NCBI GenBank assembly: GCA_001600695.1
Contig: BCKQ01000002.1
Coordinates: forward strand, 1,995,340 to 2,059,339
DNA from: Ascoidea asiatica
Lineage: Eukaryota; Ascomycota; Saccharomycetes; Ascoideales; Ascoideaceae
Direction of reading: 5' to 3'
Length of the DNA stretch: 64,000 nucleotides
The notes beneath the pieces are model-generated. The model was not told the DNA's origin. It did no database searches and saw only the letters and a program-made list of their open reading frames with translations. The translations under genes and the position numbers were made by a program. Shown piece by piece: positions 10,505 through 20,713 of this stretch. Position 1 is the stretch's first letter, and each line of letters opens with the position of its first letter.

Positions 10505-11110
10505 TATAAAATTGTCTTGAGACTCTTCCTCAGTTTAAGTGAAGGTCTTGAGACTCGTGAGACTTTCTGTTAGCTAGTCTCGAGAGACACCGAGAGACAA
10601 ACGCTGCCAGACTCAGCAAGCTCGCGGGGCACGGGACCAGCACGGGACCAGCCACGAGACTCAGCACCGGATCGAGCAGTGGCTCCAGCGAGTGCATTCC
10701 ACATGCAGACCCGTGACGGTGGAAATAGCCGGAAGTTGCTAGTTTGTGGCGTATTATAGCGGATTTTTTGGATTTCTCTGAGACATGTGATGTCAGTAGG
10801 AGAACCCCTGCAGGAGCGTCAATTGAGGCTGCATCTGAATGCACTTTATGAGTTTTGCATAGGAGAAAAACAATGCTGGCCAATCAGACGTCTTTCCGGA
10901 CTTTTCCTTGAGCATTATGTTTTGCCCCCACCAAAAACAATTGAGAAGAAACGGTAGACCTTATCCGGATTCCTGTTTAGAAAGGGAGCCGCGGCCAGTT
11001 TTGTGGGTTTCAAATGTGTTTGGTGTCCCAAATATAAAATATATAGGACGCGCCTCAAGACAGTGGAAAATGTCCCGAATCTTAAATTTGCTACCACAAA
11101 ACTCATCTTC
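10505..11110. promoter_or_regulatory. GC-rich intergenic island 1 (upstream of OCA5-like gene)
   Basis: The base composition changes abruptly here from AT-rich to roughly half G+C, then returns to AT-rich DNA. The island holds two copies of GTCTTGAGACTC (10514-10525 and 10545-10556) and many further GAGACT/AGACTC words. It also has a tandem 11-bp repeat CACGGGACCAG (10630-10640 and 10641-10651). Open frames inside it (for example 117 codons on the minus strand) show no recognisable protein and are expected by chance in GC-rich DNA. I read it as a regulatory or structural island, possibly a remote promoter of the gene ending at 7073. Confidence 0.45.
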
Positions 11111-11456
11111 TACGTTAGCTACAATTGGTTAACTACAGTTGGTTAACAGAGTCGACTTTGCAATGAATATAATATAATATAATACTGAATAAGATTAACT
11201 TCCTAGTGAAGATTGAATAACAAAGACTAAGAATATAATACTGATCACAAAGGAAAAGAATTGAAAGGTAAGACTAGGTCTGCAAAAATCCATGGAAGAA
11301 GAATTGAATTTACCCTAAAAAACGTTAAAATTTCATCAATTTTGATATTCACTTTTTTTTTCATTTTACTTAAACTTTTTTTAATCACTATTAATCAAAT
11401 TGAATTTGATTTGATTTGGTTTAATTTAATTTATTTTCATTTCACTTCACTTCACT

Positions 11457-12944
11457 TCACTGTATTTTCTTTTCAGTTTCAAGTCTTGCAATTCTCATTG
11501 TTGCTAATAAATTATTAGCTGCATTAGAATGTTGATAAATATCTCCAAAAAATCCATTAGTTGCATCTTTACCAACTAAATTAGTTAATAATACTTTACC
11601 ACCTGGATGTTCATTAATAAATAATGAAATATCATATATTATATTTGAAATTATAATTAATTTTAAAGAATTTTTATCATCATTTTTATTTTTATTTATT
11701 TTACAATTTTCAAAAAAATATTCAATTGACCAAATTGGTAATTCATTTATATCTTTACCCCAATTTAAATTTAATTTAACTTCATTTAATTTTTTTAAAT
11801 TTTGTTGATATAATCCTTGTTTAATAATATTTTCTGAACATTTTTTTAAATCTTTTGATAATCCAATTTTATATGTTAAATATATAAAACATTTTGTTGG
11901 ATCATATTGATACCATTTTAATGCATTTCTATAATCTGAAGGAAATTCATGATGAAAATTATGATAACCTTCTCCAAATGTAACTAATGCTGTTAAAAAA
12001 TGATCTCTTGGTGTTCTTCTATCATCAAATGGTTGAACTCCGATCCAATGAGCTAATGAATTAACACAAAATGTACATTGTTGTATAAAAAATGTTTTAA
12101 AAATTCCTGCAATTAAAAATCCTCCAATATAATCATTCCAAAAAAAACCTGAGATTAAACATGGTAAAAGAACTGAACTTAAAAACATAATTTTTAAAAA
12201 ATGTCTATGTTGAAATCTAACAATCCAATCATTATTTAAATCATTAATATCAATTCTTACTTTATATTTTGGATTTGAATATGTTAAGAACCATCCCATA
12301 TGAGAATACCAAAATCCATTTCTTGCATTATATGGATCTTTTTTTGTATCTGTAAATCTATGATGAATTCTATGATGATGTGACCACCATTTTATTGAAC
12401 CTTGTACAGCACCTGCACCAAAAAATGCATAAAATAATCTTAAAGAATAATGACAATTATAAGATTTATGAGCCCATAATCTATGATATCCTGCAGTTAT
12501 TGAAATTCCACTTAATATATATAAAGTTATTGATAAAATTATTGTATTTAAATAAATTTTTTTTAATATAAAAAAGCTTAAAAATGAAATAAATGGTAAA
12601 ATTATTGTAACAATGATATTAATCCAATTAAAATGATAAATGAAATTTTTAAAAGTTATTGGTTCTTCAGATATATGTTTTTTATTTAAATATTTTAATT
12701 TCTCTAATTTATCTTTTTTTAATAATTCAACTAATGATGTTCTTGGTGGAGGTATTTTTTGAGATATTTTTGTTTTTATATTTACTTCTGTGTCTGTATT
12801 TGGATTTGGATTTGTATTTGTATTTTCAATTATATTTCTATTTATATTTGAATTTGTATTTGAATTTGTATTTGATAAATTAATAGTTCCTGTGGCTATT
12901 TCATTTGCTTTTTTAATATCTATAAATTCTATTGAGGTTGACAT
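11457..12944 (-). CDS. OLE1: Delta-9 acyl-CoA desaturase with fused cytochrome b5
   Basis: This is a 495-residue stearoyl-CoA desaturase of the ER membrane, which makes palmitoleate and oleate. The di-iron histidine boxes are present: HRLWAH (about residue 155), HRIHHR followed by FTD (about 190) and HNFHHE (about 327-332). Two hydrophobic hairpins flank the first box and lie between the second and third. A C-terminal cytochrome b5 domain carries the haem motif INEHPGGKVLL (about 440). As in S. cerevisiae Ole1, the desaturase therefore has its own electron donor. The first 60 residues are a Asn/Thr-rich extension. The 1.7-kb upstream space is long and includes a GC-rich island. Confidence 0.96.
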   Translation of the reverse strand: MSTSIEFIDIKKANEIATGTINLSNTNSNTNSNINRNIIENTNTNPNPNTDTEVNIKTKISQKIPPPRTSLVELLKKDKLEKLKYLNKKHISEEPITFKNFIYHFNWINIIVTIILPFISFLSFFILKKIYLNTIILSITLYILSGISITAGYHRLWAHKSYNCHYSLRLFYAFFGAGAVQGSIKWWSHHHRIHHRFTDTKKDPYNARNGFWYSHMGWFLTYSNPKYKVRIDINDLNNDWIVRFQHRHFLKIMFLSSVLLPCLISGFFWNDYIGGFLIAGIFKTFFIQQCTFCVNSLAHWIGVQPFDDRRTPRDHFLTALVTFGEGYHNFHHEFPSDYRNALKWYQYDPTKCFIYLTYKIGLSKDLKKCSENIIKQGLYQQNLKKLNEVKLNLNWGKDINELPIWSIEYFFENCKINKNKNDDKNSLKLIIISNIIYDISLFINEHPGGKVLLTNLVGKDATNGFFGDIYQHSNAANNLLATMRIARLETEKKIQ

Positions 12945-13974
12945 TTTGAAATAATTTCAAAATTATTTTCATATAAATAGATATAGAATATTTATTATAT
13001 TCAATATATTTAATATATTAATATATTAATATATCAATATATCAAAAGTTTATATGAGAATGGTGATGTATATGAAATGAAGTTGATAAGAATATATAAT
13101 ATATAATAGTTATATAATAGATATATAATAAATTATGGAAATGATTGAAAGAAATATTATGAAATTAATTTAGTTTTTATATGAATTATTTCGATCACAA
13201 AAAAAACAAAAAGATTATATTGATAAGAGAATAAATATATTGATACGTAAATTGAATTGAAGAAATGAATTGAGAAAATGAATTAAAAAATATTTATTTA
13301 ATAAATAATAAAATAAATAATAAAATAAATGATAAAATAATTAGATAAAGGCATACTTTTAAACAGAGAAGTTAAAAAGAGATTTGAGATTTGAGATTGA
13401 AATTTGAGAAAGAGAAAAAAAAATCAAAAAAAACAACCAAGAAATTTTGTTAAAATAAATAACATTCCCAGATTGAGAACCTGGAATTGAGGATACTTGT
13501 TTGTACTTAATTCTTCAATGGTTGTCTCGTTGTTATTTGTTATTCGATATATTATTGTGATTAATATATTGATATATTCCTTGGAAGGAAATAAGAAATG
13601 AGAAATGAAAATTGAAGATTTCCATTCATATTCATATTAATATTCATGATTGAACTTAAATTGGTAAACTGTGAGAAAAATACATTTCTTTTAGAATAAA
13701 ATGCCAAATTTTGGTCCTGTTCTTGGAATATTTTCTGTTTTTGAATTATATTTTCAGTTCTGATTTCTGTTTTTGGTTTGGTTTTCTTTTTTGTTGTTGT
13801 TCTTTCCAAGAAAAATATCCTCAGCCTTTCCACTTTTGCATGGAAAAATTGAGCCCGAAATAGAATTCATGAGAAAAGCAGTCGCAAACACAGAACTGTT
13901 TCTGTTGCAGCGCTGATAAATATTCCAAATAAAAAATGGTAGCATGTGACTTAAATATTTATATTTTAGGAAAA
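12945..13974. promoter_or_regulatory. OLE1 proximal upstream region
   Basis: About 1 kb of AT-rich DNA upstream of OLE1. It includes ATATTAATATAT-type simple repeats at about 12990-13045 and T/A tracts. The length fits a heavily regulated gene such as OLE1. No coding sequence is supported. Confidence 0.45.
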
Positions 13975-14470
13975 CAGCCAATATCTGTTTACTTGTCCAC
14001 AAATTGGTGCTGAGACACGTGTAAAACCACAAACACCTGGCGAATCAGAGCAGGGGCTGATGATAATCACACGGCTGACGGGACGGGCCAAACACACCCG
14101 ATGCCTTCTTCCGCAGAGCTTGCAGCAAAGTCTAGAACGGTACGATCCATACGAAAAGCGGTACGAGCTTAGTGTGCTCCCAGCAAGGTGTTCCAAACAA
14201 ATCCCAGACTCCGCGGGGAGTTGTTCAGCCAATAGTAGTGGCCGCCGGTTGCTTGATAGGACCCTTTCTGCTGCGCAGCTACCAGCAGCCGCAGGGACGG
14301 CGCCTTAACTACATCCGGGCTGGTTTTTTTTTACTTCCGTGGGCCAGGAAATGATTTTGGGAATGTTCCAAAAATAATCAAAAGGATATTTTGCCCACGG
14401 GTCCAGCAACGCCAAAGAATCCTCATTATACGCCACAATACTTATAAAATGCGTGCTGCGTTACTGTTGC
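13975..14470. promoter_or_regulatory. GC-rich intergenic island 2 (distal to OLE1)
   Basis: Second sharply bounded GC-rich island, about 1 kb upstream of the OLE1 start. It contains an ACACGTGT palindrome (14015-14022), CCGTGGG (14337-14343) and TTTTGCCCACG (14389-14399), whose reverse complement recurs in the island at 62812. The overlapping open frames on both strands have no family resemblance. It could be a distal OLE1 control region, or serve the 3' end of the gene at 14668. Confidence 0.45.
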
Positions 14471-14667
14471 GTTACTATTTGCGTTGCATGTTCGCTTTGT
14501 ACAACAGAAGAAATATACTGTATTTAATAAATGCTATGTATTATACAGTATATTATGTATTATGTACTTTAGTATTATGTATTATGTACTTTAGTATTTT
14601 CTTTTTGTCTGTGGTAGCAGAAAATGGTTTAAAGTCAGTCAATCAACAATAAGTCAGAAAAGCATCT

Positions 14668-16876
14668 TCACATAATTAGATTGTCAATTTGTTTGAAGTT
14701 CTGCGAAAAATCTTCATCGCAGATAATCTCAAAAACTTCTTTGTTATCTATTAATTCTTTAAAAATTACAGTTCTTTTGTCCCTAGTTTTCTGTAAAATA
14801 CAAGAAAATTTAATTTTTGAAGATTCTTTCCATACTATTGAATTTTTCAAAATCTCTTTAAATTCCTTTTCAAAGTTTTGAATCTCTTCAATTGTACATT
14901 CTAAAACTTTTTTTATTGAAAATTCACAAAAATAATCAGTAATATATTGAAGATTTTTAGAAGGAATAGAAAAAATTTTAAATCCACTATTGAAATTCCA
15001 TTTAGGATAAATTTTATTTCTAAATTCACACAAAAATGGAAGTATTTTACTAATAATATCTTTTTCTTTTTCATCTTCTGAAATAACAATATTTGGTGCA
15101 AGAATTTTAATAACATTTTTATTTTCTAAATTTCTAATAATAAATCCAGGTCTTAATAACCCTTTATTATTACGAAAAATAATTAATTTACCAATTGAAA
15201 TATCCTTTGAAAGGCTCTTTTTATCTATCATTTCTTTAATTATCTTTAATGTCAAATAATCATATCTCAAAAACTTTCCATAAATTTGACACATTAACTT
15301 TATTGGAAATTTACTTTTATTCTCTTCTTTTTCTTCTTCCTTATCCTCGTAATCTTTTTCTTTCTCAACTATGGAATTGATTTTTGCTTCAATCATTTTT
15401 AGCTTCTTTTTTTCTTCTGAAAGTGAATAGTAAGTTTTTTTCTCTTTCAACCCATTGAAGTTTCTAGACCTAAGTCTAAATTCATTTTTCTTCTCATTTT
15501 TAAATTTTAATAATTCTAAAGCAAGTATAGAACTTCTCTCGCAAGCATCTGAAAAATTCCAACCTATTCCAATACTTAAATATTCTTCAATATTTTCACT
15601 CTCTTTTTCATTTTTTTGCTGTTGTTTTTTTGGAAATTTAAAACATAAAACAGAATAAGGATATTCTGAATCTGAAGAATTAGTCCATTTCCTAAACTCA
15701 ATTCCATATTCATCACCAATCAGTTTTTTCAATGACTTTATTGATTTATTTTTATTAGAAATTGATGAAAATTTAATCTTCATTGAATCCAGATCAATTA
15801 AAGAAGTATAATTAATAGATAATTTTAGAAAATATTTTTCAAGTTTTTCTAAAATAATTAAAGAATTCTTCTTTGTATTCTCAATTAATTTTTCTTTAAC
15901 TAATTCTCTAGTTTTATCTTTATATTCAAAAATTACTTGATTATATATTGATAAAGTTCCATTTATATATCTTGAAACTTCTTGAGCATTCTCTGTGTTG
16001 AAAGTTGATGGGGTAAAACATTCTTCAAATTCAAATTGGGGAATTAAGTTAACATCATTTATTCTTACAAATTCATTATTTTTCTTTTCAATTTTATTGT
16101 CAGCTTCTTTTTTATTGTTTTTTTTTCCATATTCTATACTATATTCGGTTTCAAAAATTCTTACCAATTCTTCAATTGAGCTAATATTTGATAAATTTTG
16201 ATCAATTTTCATATTTTTCAATTCAAACTTCACTATCTGATCAATCCATTGAAACAAACTATTATTATCTTGAAGAATTAATGATCCAATATAAACTTTA
16301 GAAATTATAATAATTTCTTTTTTATATTCTTCATTACTTTTCTTCTTTTCCCCATTGAGAAAATATTCAAAATTATAATATTCTCCCAAATGAAACAAAA
16401 TATTTTCATATAAAATTTGATAGAATGAAACTTCTTTTAATGCTAAACCTAAGTTAATTTCCATCAAATACAATTTAAAACACTATTAAAATATTTGTAA
16501 ACAAGCTCACCTAAAGGTTTATAAAAATTTAAAATCATAGACACATACTCAGAATCATTAAGCAGAAATAATTCTTCAATTAATAACTCTTCTCTTAGCA
16601 ATCTTAAGGAAGGATACTCGTTTGTAATGCAATTTTCTTTTATTTTTTTTTTTCTTTTTCAGTTTTATTATTGATTAATTTAGAGCTTAATTTTTTTAAA
16701 AGAATTTGTGTATCCTGAGGTTTTGATTGAAGAAGTTCAACAAAAGATTTTTGAATCTCATCAATATCATTATGATTGTCATATGATCTTTTTGCTTTTT
16801 CGAGATTATAGAATTTATCAAGGTACTGTTTCTTCAATAAAAACTGTTTTCTTTGGAATTTTGATTGATAAGTCAT
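14668..16876 (-). pseudogene. RNase III-like/dsRBD protein A, split by two -1 frameshifts
   Basis: Three minus-strand frames join into one gene of about 735 codons, paralogous to the gene at 17400-20036. Segment 1 starts at ATG 16876 and shares YLDKFY with the paralogue; it ends at TAA 16640-16642 after an A11 run. Segment 2 (about 16640-16466) contains EYPSLRLLREELLIEELF, aligning with the paralogue's EYPKLIKLTNEKILLELF, and ends in TGA. Segment 3 runs from about 16464 to 14668. It has an RNase III-like second half (YNFEYFL, SKVYIGSLIL), a dsRBD-like block (SLKKLIG, then GIGWNFSDACERSSILALELL) and the shared C-terminal domain (GKLIIFRNNKGLLRPGFII). The residues at the RNase III catalytic Asp and Glu of the (D)VF(E)A motif are Ile and Lys, so catalysis is unlikely. 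It may be a pseudogene, carry sequencing errors in homopolymers, or use programmed frameshifting. Confidence 0.6.
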
Positions 16877-17399
16877 GATAAATGTTTAATTTTTGCCCAG
16901 TTTCAGAAAAAAAAAAAAAACTTTAGCAATTGAATAGAAAAAATATAAGTAAAGATGTAGCTCTTTTATATAAAGAAAACTCTTCTAACTATAATCATAG
17001 TTTCAAAAGAAGATTTATATGATTTAGTTTACAAAAGTATAGAAACAAAGATAAGTTTTATAAAGGAAATCAATGACCAAGAATTATTCGGAAAATAACA
17101 AGATTTAATTGTTTCCCATTCTGAAAGTTCAAATCTTAGAAAATAATTATAATAATTTTAAAGTTGCCTAAAACAGAAATTTATGTACAAATTTTGCAGA
17201 AAGCAAGAAAGCCCAGTTCTATGTGTGTGGCTGCACCTAGAGCCAAACACTAAACGGCTTTAAGGGCTTTCAGGACTTTGTGTTTTTGTTTTTGAAAAAT
17301 TTCATTTATTCAAATCTTTCAACATACTAAGAGAAAATACTCTCTAATAAAGTGAAAATGAAATAACATATCTCAGAGAAAAAAAATTACAAAGTAAAG
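16877..17399. other. Intergenic region between the two RNase III-like paralogues
   Basis: This 523-bp gap lies between the start of copy A and the stop of copy B, both on the minus strand. It is AT-rich except for about 17215-17285, a small GC-richer patch. It should hold the promoter of copy A and the 3' end of copy B. Confidence 0.5.
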
Positions 17400-20036
17400 C
17401 TAAATTAGTAATCGATTAAATTCTTCGTCAAGTAGTTTGAAATTTCTTAAAAAGCTTTCACGTTCTACAATACTCGGAAATTTTCTGAATTCCTTTTTCA
17501 ATTCTTTGGCTATTTTTTTTCTAAAATAATCAAGACTGTCTCTAATACTACCAACACCAACTGAAGGAACTTCTTCCCAAACAGAAAAATCATTAAGAAT
17601 CTTTTTTGTTTCCAATTCCAAGAGACGTAATTCTTTGAAATTATAAGTGGAAATTTTTTTTATAGGTAGAGAACAAAAATTACATGACATGAATCTTAGT
17701 TTATCAGGAGTAACCTTACATGAATTAAAACCATTAATTTCATAACCCCATCTAGGAAATAATGTATCTTGTAATTCAGGAATAAAAGGAATTTTACTAA
17801 ATCGAATATTTTTTTGCTTCTCAGTTTCAGAAAGTTTTACATTGGGAAATAAAACCAAAAAAATATTTTTATAAACATTAAAATTAATTAAAAAACCAGG
17901 CTTAAGATACCCTTCATTATTTTCAAAGAGAACTAGTCTTCCAGCAGTATTATTTTTACGTATTTTTTTCATAATATATCTCTGTATTCTTTCAACCAAA
18001 AGTATATTACATTGATAAAATAGTTCATAAATTCTCAAAAGAGCTAATTTTGAATACAGAAACTGGTCTATAAAATGGTCATTAATTTCATGTCCAGTAT
18101 TTAAGGTTAATTTTAGTATTTTGCTTTCACCCATAGTAATTTCTTTCATTACTTTTGCAAGAGAGCTTTTATTTTGATTATCCTTTAAAAGAGATTTCCA
18201 CTTTTTATCTCTGGATAATTCGACTAGTTCAATTGCAATCAATGAACACCTTTCCCAAGAGTCTTCATCGCTCCAGCCAAATCCAAAACATAAGTCGAAC
18301 ACATTTTCTTTATCATTATTATCAGAAATTGAGCAACGTGTTTTATAAATATTTCCTAATTTATTTTCTTCTTCAGGACTTAAAATTAATCCATCAAAGC
18401 AAAACGTGAAATCTTCATCATTTATCAACATATCCTCTAAATAATCTGCCCAAATAAAATCATTTACCGTTCTTGACTTTAACTTGATTAATTCTGAGAT
18501 ATTGATTTTAGTTGAGCTTGAATCAAGTTCAGATGTACATCTTATACTTAGATCAAATAAGTATTTATCAATATTTTTGTAAGCTGAAAACTTATTTAGC
18601 GAAAAGTTTTCAAATAATTTTTCTGCAGCAATTTCAGCATTTTTTCCCACACAACTTAATACTAAAAATCCAAAAATTTTTAGATCAGCTTTAACTGATG
18701 TCAGTGATTCATTACCATTTGAAGATACATTTGAATAACTTAATTTAAAAGGAAAAAGTTGTTCACCAATTCTTACATTAATATTCGATTTGTATGGAGA
18801 CTTTTCAGCTTCTGAATTATCTTGATCTTCTTGATCTTCTTTAATTTCTTGATCTTCTTTAATTTCTTTAATTTCTTTTACATCTTTAATTTCTTCAACA
18901 TCTTCAACATATTCAACATCTTTAATTTCTTCAACATCTTTCGTTTCTTTTACTTCTTTTACTTCTTTTACTTCTTTTGCTTCTTTTGCTTCTTTTGCTT
19001 CTTTTACTTCTTTTGCTTCTTTTGCTTCTTTTATTTCTCTAATTTCTTTTACTTCTTTAGTTTTTTTGATTTCTTTTACTTCTTTTACTCCTGTAATTTC
19101 TTTAGATTCTTTAGCTTCATGAAGTCCACTTAATTCTTTTGGCTCGATTTTCTTTTTACGTTTTTTCTTATTACTTTTTTTAGTTTTCTTTTTCTTGGAG
19201 TTTAATCTAAGCTCATTGCCAGTATTCCCAGAGTTCATTTCGTTTATTTCCCATAAATAAAATTCTGTTAGAATATTGAAAGAAGTTCCGGCTAGACTAA
19301 TTTTTTCAAGTTTCATTAAATCATAGACCCAATCAAGTAAATCTGATTCTGATTGTTTTGCCAAAGAGCCTGTAAATGCTTGAAAAAGCAAACATAAATT
19401 AACATCGAAACTTAAGTTTGAAAATATCTCAGTGAAATCCTCACTAACTTCCAAAGAATCCTGTAGTTTATTTTTTGGCTGTTTAATCAAAAAATACTGA
19501 AAGTTATAAAGTTTTGCCCATTTGACTAAGTTTTGCCTTGAGTAAATTTTACAAAATAAGAAATTCTTTAGTTTTTTGATTGTAATACTGGTTAAAATTG
19601 CACTAAACTTTTTTTTAAAAGTTTTTCGTGACAAGCTTAAAAATTGAGAATTTAAATTCAGTTTGAAGGAAACATTGAGATTGTTATCGACATTGAATAA
19701 TTCTAAAAGAATTTTTTCATTGGTTAGTTTAATTAATTTTGGATATTCTATTTCAGCATCATTTTTTAATTTGATATTTTCAATATTTGATTCACTGGAT
19801 TTTCCGGATTCTAAAATTGAATTTGACAATTCGATAATAGAATTTGTTTTATTTTTGTTCAGATAAACTAACTGTTCATTCAATTGATAAAATTTATCAA
19901 GATATTTTTTAATTGAAGCAACCTTCACACCTTCATCTTCAAGTTTATTTTCAATTTCAGTTTTGAATTCGGTTTGCTTTTCAGGAAAAATCACTTCGTA
20001 AGAAGAATGAAGCTCGTTACTTACATTCAATTCCAT
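17400..20036 (-). CDS. Divergent, catalytically dead RNase III-like protein B with dsRBD-like domains
   Basis: This intact 878-residue gene resembles the yeast Rnt1/Dcr1 RNase III plan. Residues 98-114 (YPKLIKLTNEKILLELF) match the segment before the RNase III fold. FLSLS (132-136) sits where the FLGDS catalytic motif should be. The block SRQNLVKWAKLYNF (166-179) matches the usual LVSNxxLxxWxxxYNF. LLFQAFTGSL (216-225) matches DVFEAFIGAL, with Asp to Leu and Glu to Gln. All catalytic acids I can align are lost. A Lys/Glu repeat follows (about 295-405), then two dsRBD-like blocks (about 420-480 and 560-610, the latter with FGFGWSDEDSWERCSLIAIEL). A C-terminal domain (about 690-830, GRLVLFENNEGYLKPGFLI) is shared with copy A. 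Function is unknown; binding double-stranded RNA is inference. Confidence 0.6.
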   Translation of the reverse strand: MELNVSNELHSSYEVIFPEKQTEFKTEIENKLEDEGVKVASIKKYLDKFYQLNEQLVYLNKNKTNSIIELSNSILESGKSSESNIENIKLKNDAEIEYPKLIKLTNEKILLELFNVDNNLNVSFKLNLNSQFLSLSRKTFKKKFSAILTSITIKKLKNFLFCKIYSRQNLVKWAKLYNFQYFLIKQPKNKLQDSLEVSEDFTEIFSNLSFDVNLCLLFQAFTGSLAKQSESDLLDWVYDLMKLEKISLAGTSFNILTEFYLWEINEMNSGNTGNELRLNSKKKKTKKSNKKKRKKKIEPKELSGLHEAKESKEITGVKEVKEIKKTKEVKEIREIKEAKEAKEVKEAKEAKEAKEVKEVKEVKETKDVEEIKDVEYVEDVEEIKDVKEIKEIKEDQEIKEDQEDQDNSEAEKSPYKSNINVRIGEQLFPFKLSYSNVSSNGNESLTSVKADLKIFGFLVLSCVGKNAEIAAEKLFENFSLNKFSAYKNIDKYLFDLSIRCTSELDSSSTKINISELIKLKSRTVNDFIWADYLEDMLINDEDFTFCFDGLILSPEEENKLGNIYKTRCSISDNNDKENVFDLCFGFGWSDEDSWERCSLIAIELVELSRDKKWKSLLKDNQNKSSLAKVMKEITMGESKILKLTLNTGHEINDHFIDQFLYSKLALLRIYELFYQCNILLVERIQRYIMKKIRKNNTAGRLVLFENNEGYLKPGFLINFNVYKNIFLVLFPNVKLSETEKQKNIRFSKIPFIPELQDTLFPRWGYEINGFNSCKVTPDKLRFMSCNFCSLPIKKISTYNFKELRLLELETKKILNDFSVWEEVPSVGVGSIRDSLDYFRKKIAKELKKEFRKFPSIVERESFLRNFKLLDEEFNRLLI
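18822..19150 (-). repeat. Lys-Glu repeat within RNase III-like protein B
   Basis: About 100 codons encode degenerate KEV/KEA/KEI units, seen on the + strand as repeated ACTTCTTTT and GCTTCTTTT words. It probably forms a charged linker or long helix between the RNase III-like and dsRBD-like parts. Copy A lacks it. Confidence 0.8.
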
Positions 20037-20372
20037 TTGATACTAGAGGTGTACAAGAAATATCAAAAATTATATAAAAAAGATAAAAATGAACTTCAAA
20101 AATATGTAGAAATATATTTTCTTAATCTTCTGGAAAAAAAAAACATTCTACAAATTAAACAACAATTCACCAAAGCATTTTTAATGTTTTCATTCCTTTA
20201 TCAATTAAACAGCTAGTATTTAACAAAGTATCAATGTTTTCATTCTTTTTTGAAATGTGAATCAATAAATGAAGTAGGCTTCTGATTCAGGAAATATAAA
20301 AAATCAGGGCAAAGTCTCAAAGCAAATTATATCATCTGTGAACTAAAATATTGAAAAAATATACAACAAATT
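20037..20372. other. Intergenic region upstream of gene B and tRNA-Tyr
   Basis: AT-rich 336-bp interval containing the promoter of the minus-strand gene B and the 5' flank of tRNA-Tyr. A short open frame here has no recognisable features. Confidence 0.4.
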
Positions 20373-20472
20373 CTCCCGGTGGCCAAGCTGGCTAAGGCGC
20401 GAGACTGTAATGTTTCACTTTGTGACAAACAAAGTAATCTTGAGATCGGGTGTTCGACTCACCCCCGGGAGA
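20373..20472 (+). tRNA. tRNA-Tyr (GUA) with intron
   Basis: The acceptor strands CTCCCGG (20373-20379) and CCGGGAG (20465-20471) pair, with discriminator A. The sequence closely follows yeast tRNA-Tyr, including the CTGTAA anticodon region (GTA) and the GTTCGACTC T-loop. A 26-nt intron (about 20411-20436) interrupts the gene one base 3' of the anticodon, as in other yeast tRNA-Tyr genes. A short T run follows as a Pol III terminator. Confidence 0.96.
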
Positions 20473-20713
20473 TTGTTTTTATTATTTTTATCAATTGTTT
20501 TTACTAATTCAATTGTTAATTACCCCAAAAAAAAATAAATGAAATGGTTTATATTTCTAATTGGATTAATATGCAATAGTTCTTAATTTAGCTTTACTGA
20601 AAAAAAAGGTTTTTTTTAATAGAGAATATTATTTATTTTGAAAAAATTAACATATTTACAATTGACTGTGCTGTTTTATGAAAGTAAATGGAAACAAAAC
20701 AGTTAAAGCTATT

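Noticed and set aside
10530-11132. Open frames of 60-117 codons on both strands in GC-rich island 1
   Set aside because: They overlap each other on opposite strands and match no family. GC-rich DNA has few chance stops.
13561-14652. Several overlapping open frames around GC-rich island 2
   Set aside because: Same reasons: no family features, mutually overlapping, low-complexity or random composition.
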